A stretch of 15,531 nt of DNA from an uncultured Sutterella sp. (GTDB lineage Bacteria; Pseudomonadota; Gammaproteobacteria; Burkholderiales; Burkholderiaceae_F): contig CAJJMF010000043.1 of assembly GCA_905192805.1 (NCBI GenBank), forward strand, positions 1-15,531, given 5' to 3'. Numbering within the stretch: the first letter of the stretch is position 1; each line of letters begins with the position of its first letter. Below the pieces are notes generated by a model. It did no database searches and was not told where the DNA came from. It saw nothing but the letters and a program-made list of their open reading frames with translations. The translations under genes were made by a program, and so were the position numbers. This document shows positions 12,001 to 15,531 of the stretch, piece by piece.

Positions 12001-15000
12001 CGGAGTTCAAGAATGGCTCTAAGGTGGTCTACGATGTCGATAAACTCGGTAAGGAAATGCCTGGAACACGTTCCGAGCCGACGGAGGATATCGATAAGTA
12101 CATACCCAAAGATGGTATCTACTACATGTGGACGACCGGTAAGGCTTATGGGACGCGGTCTGACGGCTATAACTACACAAAGGATAAGTGGTGGGGTGCT
12201 CAGGATAATGCGGTGAAAAAATCGCACGAAGAGGCAGTCACTTACACGATTGGCGACGATCAGGAGTTGATCAAGGGGGCAAGCCTTACGTTGGATTACA
12301 AACGCCCAGACGATACGGGGTCAACTCACTACTTCTTTGGAAAAACGGAGAAAATCGGTGAAACTTGCTGGCCAGGGCCGACGTGTGATAAGTGGCATGA
12401 TGATATCCATGATTGGGAAACCGGACTCTTTGGTTTTTATAAGCATCGTGAAGTGATTAGTACGAAGCGTTCAAACTATTCGATTCAACGCACGTATTCC
12501 GTTAAGGCGAGTAATCCCGTTCCCGTTGTCTTTATCAAGGGGAACAATACCCTCACCGTGAACGCGGACAAGGGGATTATCCTTACCGAGGACTTGACGG
12601 CCAACAACGGTACTGTGTCGCTTACGACGAAGGGCTCAATTACCTCGTTGATGCCTAACGTGGGTATTGTGGGGGCGAAGAACCTGACCATGACCGCTAC
12701 AGGAGATATTGGCTCCGAACGCAGTGCGATTGCTTTGAAAGGTGGTCAAGGGGACTTGACACTTAAGGCTACTGCAGGCGGTAACCTCTTCTTAGACGGA
12801 ACTCATCTCTCGCAAGGGGTGAACGTGAAGGATGCGGTTCTCGACGCGGGTCGCGATCTGGATGTGATCGTTCGTGGTCAATTGAACGCGAAGAAAGTTC
12901 GCGGAAAATCGATCAGCCTCACCAGCCTTGAGCAAGGGCTTAAGGTGGACGATTTGGTCCAGTCGGCCAATAGTACGGGTACGCAGCAATTCAATGCGAA
13001 GGCACGCAAGGATATTGCGCTCAACGTGACGTCAGGGGATTTGGCTGTCGGCCTGATTCAAACCCAAAAGGGAACCACGGGTGGCAATGTGACCATTACC
13101 CTCAATAATGGCTCACTCTATGATGCCACGGCGCTCGCGGAGTCTTCCTCGAGTGACGAGAATGAAGCCCGTAGGCAGAGCTGGATTCGCGCTGGGCTTA
13201 TTAATGAACGCGGGGAAACGGCAACGCCCGATCAATGGGAAAAAGACGTCGCCACGGAAAAACAAATCGTCGCTCGTGAATTTGGCGAAGTCAAACGCTA
13301 TCGAGCTCTCTCCGAGGAGGCGAAGGCTCAGCTGGATCCCGACACGAAGGCGCGCTTGGATAGTCTTGCCACGTTCTACGACGGGGTGATGACGCCTGAG
13401 GATGCCGTGGTTCGCGCTCAACAAACGGAAGGCTCGCGTCTTTATAAGCTTGAACGTGCTCAAGACGCCTACGGCTGGACGCTCAACGACTTGATGTTCG
13501 CCGTTGCCGATACGATTATCAACCCTGAAGCGGATGCTAAGACGTTGACGGGTTCCACCAATATTGTGGGCCATAACGTCACGATTAAAGCTCCCAGTAA
13601 GAGTGTGGGTAAGATCGGACAAGCCATTTCGGCTAACTTAGAGACTGGTACGAGCCAAGAGAAACTTAAAGTCTTTAAGGAACTCTCCTTGGCCGACGTG
13701 GGTGACTTTACGATGAGCAATGATGGGCTCTTAACGGTGACGTTGAAGCGCCCTGTGACGATTGACGCCTCGGGCACCACCAATGTGCTGGCAAACGACA
13801 ATGTCTTCTTAGCCAGTACGGATACGGGCTCACTTACGGTGGGCAAGGTGGAAAGTAAGCAAGGCGCTGTGCGTGTGTTGGCCAACAATGGCGTGTTGCC
13901 AGGGTTAGCCAATAATGCCACCACGATTAGTGGGACCGAAGTCACGATCCGTGGTGGTGAGGGCAGTATTGGTTTGGCGGATAACCTAATTAATGTGCAT
14001 GCTGCCAATTGGGTGGCGCTCTCTGCACAGTCTGGCATCTATGTCAAGGCTGTTGACGCTCAAGGTCAATTGGGCGATATGACGGTCTATGCCATGGCTG
14101 GCGGCGATCAGGTCAAGATCAATGCGAAGAACCTCTACGCTTACGAAGGCGATCCGATTCAAAGCGATGCGGATTTGGTCGACTTCTCGATCTTGGGTTA
14201 CATCAAGGGTGAGAACTTACTCTTTGATGTGGCGAACGATTTCGGTAAAGAAGGCGAGCGCTTACGCTTTGGGTCGAACTCCGACATTAAGTTCACCGGG
14301 TCGATCAAGAACTTCTGGGCCCACGCAATGGGGACTGGGGAATTGAACCTCGCGGGCATTAACGCCTCGGGTGTGCTCGACTTAACGGCGGACGATAAAG
14401 TTTCGCTCGGTAATCCTGAGACGGCGATGCAGGCGAAGTCTGTGATTGTCGATGCGGCCAATACGATCACGGTCAAGGGTGGCATTGAAACGACGGGTAC
14501 GGATGACGAGGATAAACTCGCCCTCATTTCGCGTAACGATGCCATCACGGTCGTGGACGGGGCTCAGATGGTGTCGGCGACCGACATCGATATGACCGCG
14601 AAGAAGGTTCTAACGGTGCAGGGTGGGTCCATTACGGCATCCAATGATGTGCACTTAGAAGGCGCCTCAGTGAAGACCACGGGTGGTCGCATCACCGCAC
14701 AAAACGGTGGCGCAGCATTGACGGCTACCGCGGGCAACATTGAGGCCGAAGGGGTTGTCGTTGAAGCTGCCGACGATGTGATTCTCAATGCCACAGGTAA
14801 GGTCACGGCGGATAGCGTGAGCTTGACGTCCCACGACGGCACCATCAAGGTGGAAAGTTCGGGCGATGTGACGAGCATCACGAATGCTACCTTGGATGCG
14901 GGCAGTATGATTGAGCTCACCGCAGCCTCGCTTCTGGACTTGTCGGGTTCTACTGTGACCGGCGCTGGCTTAACGGCGAAGGTCACGGCTAACGGTGGCA

Positions 15001-15531
15001 TTTTGCGTGCCAACAATTTCTCGAGCGACGTGACTGGTGCGCTCGCGATGGATTCGAAGGGTTCCGTGGAACTCGCGAAGACCTCCGAAGAGGAAGACAA
15101 GGGTAAGCTAACGGCGCAATCCGTCAGCATCACTGCCGTGGGTGCGTTGGACGCTGAGAAGACGACGATTTCGTCCACGTCGGGCAAGACGATGTTGACG
15201 AGTTCTGAGCAGACAATCGATGTGTCGAACGCGACCCTCTCGGGTACGCAAGGCACCGAGTTGACCGCGAAACAGACGCTCACGGCGACGGATACTGTCG
15301 TCAGGGGTGGTGCCTTCACGGCCAAGTCTGAAGTGGCGAACATCATGGCTGAAGGGCTCAATGTGGATGCGGCGAGTGCAACCTTGACAGCACATACGGC
15401 CCTCAACGCGAAGTTGGCAGAAATCGCCTCGACGTCGGGCAAGACGATGTTGACGAGCTCTGAGCAGACAATCGACGTGTCGAACGCGACCCTCTCGGGT
15501 ACGCAAGGCACCGAGTTGACCGCGAAACAGA
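1..15531 (+). CDS. Giant LktA-like filamentous haemagglutinin adhesin (TpsA, type Vb secretion), partial at both ends
   Basis: The frame with codons beginning at position 3 is open for 5,176 codons, and the first two bases (ag) finish an upstream codon. The N-terminus shows an ESPR signal peptide and then a TPS domain with the motifs LNRFKQFNLSTGHIANM (residues 93-109) and IGGNLVFITPTGLVVG (148-163). These mark exoproteins exported by a TpsB outer-membrane pore. The rest is Gly/Ala/Thr/Asn/Val-rich with short strand-turn repeats, as expected for a beta-solenoid. The order of conserved blocks (TPS, Gly/Ala array, helical insert, GGDILIN-type block, the segment YYMWTTG) resembles proteins named leukotoxin LktA family filamentous adhesin. 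The likely role is surface attachment to host cells or other bacteria. The name does not establish toxicity: no RTX nonapeptides or enzyme domain are seen. Only four cysteines occur. The stop codon, C-terminus and TpsB partner gene are outside the window. Family assignment is firm, exact ligand unknown. Confidence 0.93.
3..179 (+). other. Extended signal peptide (ESPR plus hydrophobic core)
   Basis: Residues 1-16 (SFKILWNKARGLLVVT) match the ESPR consensus found at the very start of large type V exoproteins, usually Met-Asn-Lys followed by a stretch like this. The initiator codon should therefore lie about three codons before the window, with the leading ag probably completing a Lys codon (inference). 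A basic stretch (GKGKVR, residues 24-29) precedes the hydrophobic core LGLAALGSSLVLLGLG (38-53). The sequence PLGA then gives a plausible signal peptidase I site after residue 59 (nt 177-179). An in-frame ATG at 69-71 is not the start, because using it would discard the conserved ESPR. The EHHRAM segment (18-23) differs from the more usual SEL-type sequence. Confidence 0.88.
180..900 (+). other. TPS (haemagglutination-activity) secretion domain
   Basis: Residues about 60-300 form the domain that a TpsB transporter recognises in the periplasm and that nucleates folding of the beta-helix outside the cell. Visible hallmarks are the LNRFKQFNLSTG motif (93-104), the segment KIEVHGVLNAI (129-139), IGGNLVFITPTGLVVG (148-163) and GVINAGSFTAL (166-176). 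The phrases IANMKF and VNAI/VLNAI are typical of the LktA-like subgroup rather than classical FHA. A basic, Trp-rich stretch (residues 188-205, DLWNKDPKWLTRRWSEDW) follows the core. The C-terminal border is approximate because the sequence grades into further beta-helix. Confidence 0.87.
901..2417 (+). other. N-terminal beta-helix region
   Basis: Residues about 300-805 alternate short hydrophobic strands with Asn/Gly/Thr/Ser turns. Examples are AQVVINAGSSVLAQNKVTIE (from 1023) and NLTTNATLAVNSTGTVVSK (from 1347). This is the pattern of a right-handed beta-solenoid, continuous with the TPS domain. No enzyme motif or cysteine is present. I see no exact repeat here at the DNA level, only loose protein-level periodicity. 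The role is inferred to be structural, as the proximal part of the fibre. Confidence 0.65.
2418..2799 (+). other. Trp-rich helical insert with a CX5C pair
   Basis: Residues 806-933 break the beta-helix pattern. They hold five Trp (810, 817, 820, 821, 844), heptad-like hydrophobic spacing in VKTIFTKAGYADKVAELQTS (824-843) and a Gln/Ser/Glu-rich helix around 860-875. A hydrophobic stretch follows (VVGETGALAGLTVSAIFRMA, 887-906), then Cys912 and Cys918 (nt 2736-2738 and 2754-2756) separated by five residues. The composition suggests a compact helical module projecting from the rod and stapled by a disulfide. No known domain is recognised. Calling it helical is inference from composition. Confidence 0.55.
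2800..3563 (+). other. Beta-helix segment between the first two inserts
   Basis: Residues about 934-1187 return to strand-turn periodicity, for example KGKLIVGSNSTLQTTGLAGG (from 2844) and SAELGTLNVNASDKLQAYNM (from 3117). A Gly-rich hydrophobic stretch, GAIGAGVSVIVGDVVNLAEV (from 3381), looks like an early, isolated member of the Gly/Ala repeat class that dominates from 4140 onward. No cysteine or catalytic motif is present. Confidence 0.55.
3564..3989 (+). other. Low-complexity Gln/Glu/Ser insert with Gly-rich hydrophobic core
   Basis: Residues 1188-1329 differ sharply from the flanking beta-helix. An acidic/Gln/Pro-rich lead (GSDDKSEDTKAGEEGK, then QPADQQEAQANPGQGQAG) is followed by a Gly-rich hydrophobic stretch, residues 1229-1269. 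That stretch is split by EEE at 1250-1252 (the second half is AVGVGAGGALLATGIGK). A Ser/Gln/Asn-rich tail with helical character comes next (SASTQLQEALSKNANASQTS, 1282-1301, then further Gln/Ser/Lys-rich sequence). It is likely a flexible or helical extension from the fibre. The hydrophobic part could contact membrane or self-associate, but nothing in the sequence proves either. Confidence 0.55.
6060..6119 (+). other. Pro/Thr/Ser-rich linker
   Basis: Residues 2020-2039 contain TPTPPSGGSTSPTTEEPQ, four prolines plus Ser/Thr/Gly within about twenty residues, inside the Gly/Ala array. Such a stretch cannot continue a regular beta-solenoid strand, so it most likely forms an exposed loop or hinge between two repeats. 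Confidence 0.6.
7842..8040 (+). other. Hydrophilic insert within the Gly/Ala array
   Basis: Residues about 2614-2680 are rich in Lys, Asp, Glu, Ser, Thr and Asn and almost free of hydrophobic strands (ISSRSQDKDSKSKTNTQTYS, later NEKNTKAENDTNTTK). The segment ends in a probable amphipathic helix, SLTEEERSELIEDNA. It interrupts the regular spacing of the Gly/Ala repeats between the unit near 7740 and the one near 8178. It is best read as an exposed disordered-to-helical loop. Confidence 0.55.
10560..10815 (+). other. Helical insert at the end of the Gly/Ala array
   Basis: Residues 3520-3604 carry helix-like sequence: DEEVLAGLRASVGDIDSLDL, NQYYERWKYLNKLIADYD and AYRSERDALERLMVARGY. The spacing of Leu/Ile/Tyr with charged residues suggests two or three helices, possibly a hairpin. 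From memory of the family, LktA-like adhesins have a comparable helical segment at this place, just before a conserved strand block. I read it as a family-specific domain rather than a recent insertion. Confidence 0.6.
10816..11580 (+). other. Conserved LktA-like strand block
   Basis: Residues about 3605-3860 resume beta-helix: SATVIPIRNVTVSGGEIRLE, then GSGKMTANAAEGIKIKNTSN, and RIQKKGGDILINDAV. The combination of a GSG-type turn, an IKIKNTSN strand and a GGDILIN strand is characteristic of LktA-like filamentous adhesins. It continues with GYLNATGDLNLQAGGSITQS (from 11280), a classical FHA-type coil. The block is probably a structural shoulder of the fibre. Confidence 0.6.
11581..12510 (+). 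other. Aromatic-rich block with second CX5C pair
   Basis: Residues about 3860-4170 are unusually rich in Trp, Tyr, His and charged residues for this protein. Examples are KISWITFLWRKSGR (3866-3879), GWRYQIAAWYDPQHQ (3903-3917), DGIYYMWTTGKAYG and DKWWGAQDN (4061-4069). Then comes CWPGPTCDKWHDDIHDW, with Cys4122 and Cys4128 (nt 12366-12368 and 12384-12386). A short beta-helix stretch (GGAVFITGNIGNTGTNGKII) lies within it. The WYDP and YYMWTTG phrases recall conserved LktA-family segments, while the Cys/His/Asp-rich part looks like a loop added to it. A ligand-binding or metal-binding role is possible but unproven. Confidence 0.55.
12511..13139 (+). other. Beta-helix segment following the aromatic block
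   Basis: Residues about 4170-4379 show regular FHA-type coils: NNTLTVNADKGIILTEDLTA, NGTVSLTTKGSITSL, NLTMTATGDIGSE and GDLTLKATAGGNLFLDG. The coil length is about 20 residues, shorter and more regular than the units of the central Gly/Ala array. No cysteine and no enzyme motif are present. Confidence 0.6.
13140..13550 (+). other. Charged helical insert
   Basis: Residues 4380-4516 are dominated by Glu, Arg, Lys, Ala and Leu, for example DENEARRQSWIRAGLINERG (4385-4404), EKQIVAREFGEVKRYRALSE (4419-4438) and RLYKLERAQDAYGWTLNDLM (4459-4478). The charge pattern and the lack of Gly/Thr strands point to several amphipathic helices making a bundle or short coiled coil. Beta-helix resumes at GSTNIVGHNVTIKAPSKSVG. 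Function unknown. LktA-like proteins have a helical segment in a similar place, so it may be a family feature. Confidence 0.6.
13551..15176 (+). other. C-terminal beta-helix region
   Basis: Residues about 4517-5058 are a steady run of short coils, for example GSLTVGKVESKQGAVRVLAN (from 13833), ISGTEVTIRGGEGSIGLADN (from 13926), GELNLAGINASGVLDLTADD (from 14337) and DVHLEGASVKTTGGRITAQN. From about 14560 the coils become shorter and more alike (pattern Leu-Thr-Ala then a Val/Ile strand), leading into the tandem repeat at the end of the window. This is the distal fibre as far as the window shows. The true C-terminus is not included. Confidence 0.65.
15177..15531 (+). repeat. 255-bp (85-codon) in-frame tandem repeat, second copy cut by window end
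   Basis: Bases 15177-15276 recur at 15432-15531, an offset of 255 bases that keeps the frame. Over these 100 aligned bases I count two differences, both silent (AGT/AGC for Ser and GAT/GAC for Asp). Both copies begin TSGKTMLTSSEQTIDVSNAT and include GTQGTELTAKQ. One 85-residue unit holds four beta-helix coils, starting at MLTSS, ELTAK, AFTAK and TLTAH, with spacings of 22, 18, 23 and 22 residues. The match extends to the last base of the window, so the array probably continues beyond it. Confidence 0.9.

Noticed and set aside
13108..13389. Short + strand open frames in another phase (also 7474..7707, 11737..12000 and 14089..14346)
   Set aside because: All overlap the giant gene out of frame. 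Their products are Arg/Ser/Pro-rich with no familiar motif, as expected of frame-shifted shadows.
3..15530. RTX-type calcium-binding toxin, suggested by the family name leukotoxin
   Set aside because: I found no GGxGxDxxx nonapeptide repeats and no pore-forming domain. The TPS domain and beta-helix repeats point to type Vb secretion instead of type I.
3..15530. Trimeric autotransporter (type Vc), since these also carry ESPR signal peptides
   Set aside because: The TPS motifs at residues 93-176 are specific to two-partner secretion. No YadA-type head or neck motifs were seen. The C-terminus is missing, so absence of an anchor cannot be checked directly.
15177..15531. CRISPR array or mobile-element terminal repeats as an explanation of the duplicated sequence
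   Set aside because: The copies are in frame, encode the same beta-helix coils, differ only at silent sites and are spaced by coding sequence, so they are protein-coding tandem repeats.

Overview
The whole window is the inside of one giant protein-coding gene on the + strand. The reading frame whose codons start at position 3 runs without a stop for 5,176 codons (3..15530) and leaves the window at both ends. I translated it by hand across its full length and saw no frameshift, gap or intergenic stretch. There is no RNA gene, mobile element, CRISPR array, promoter or terminator to annotate. The product is a secreted, cell-surface filamentous adhesin of the haemagglutinin / LktA-like type, made by two-partner (type Vb) secretion. 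The part visible here should weigh over half a megadalton.

Layout (residue n of the fragment lies at nt 3n to 3n+2). An extended signal peptide (ESPR) with its hydrophobic core fills 3..179, and the real start codon probably lies only a few codons before the window. A TPS (two-partner secretion) domain follows (about 180..900). Next is a beta-helix-like region (about 900..4140) broken by two inserts: a Trp-rich helical one with a Cys pair (2418..2799) and a Gln/Glu/Ser-rich one with a Gly-rich hydrophobic core (3564..3989). The centre (about 4140..10260) is a long array of roughly 55-residue Gly/Ala-rich repeats. It is followed by a helical insert (10560..10815), a block conserved in LktA-like adhesins (about 10816..11580), an aromatic-rich block with a second Cys pair (about 11580..12510), more beta-helix with another helical insert (13140..13550), and a C-terminal beta-helix (about 13551..15531). 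This last part ends inside a nearly perfect 255-bp tandem repeat.

Organism: ESPR signal peptides are mostly found in Beta- and Gammaproteobacteria and in some Negativicutes. Together with the moderate GC content and the LktA-like architecture, this fits a host-associated Burkholderiales such as a member of the Sutterellaceae. That placement is an inference with low confidence.

How the parts should work together: the ESPR slows inner-membrane targeting by Sec, the TPS domain is recognised by an outer-membrane TpsB transporter (not in this window), and the repetitive remainder folds outside the cell into a long beta-solenoid. The helical and aromatic inserts would protrude from that rod and are the best candidates for binding functions. 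No catalytic domain is visible.
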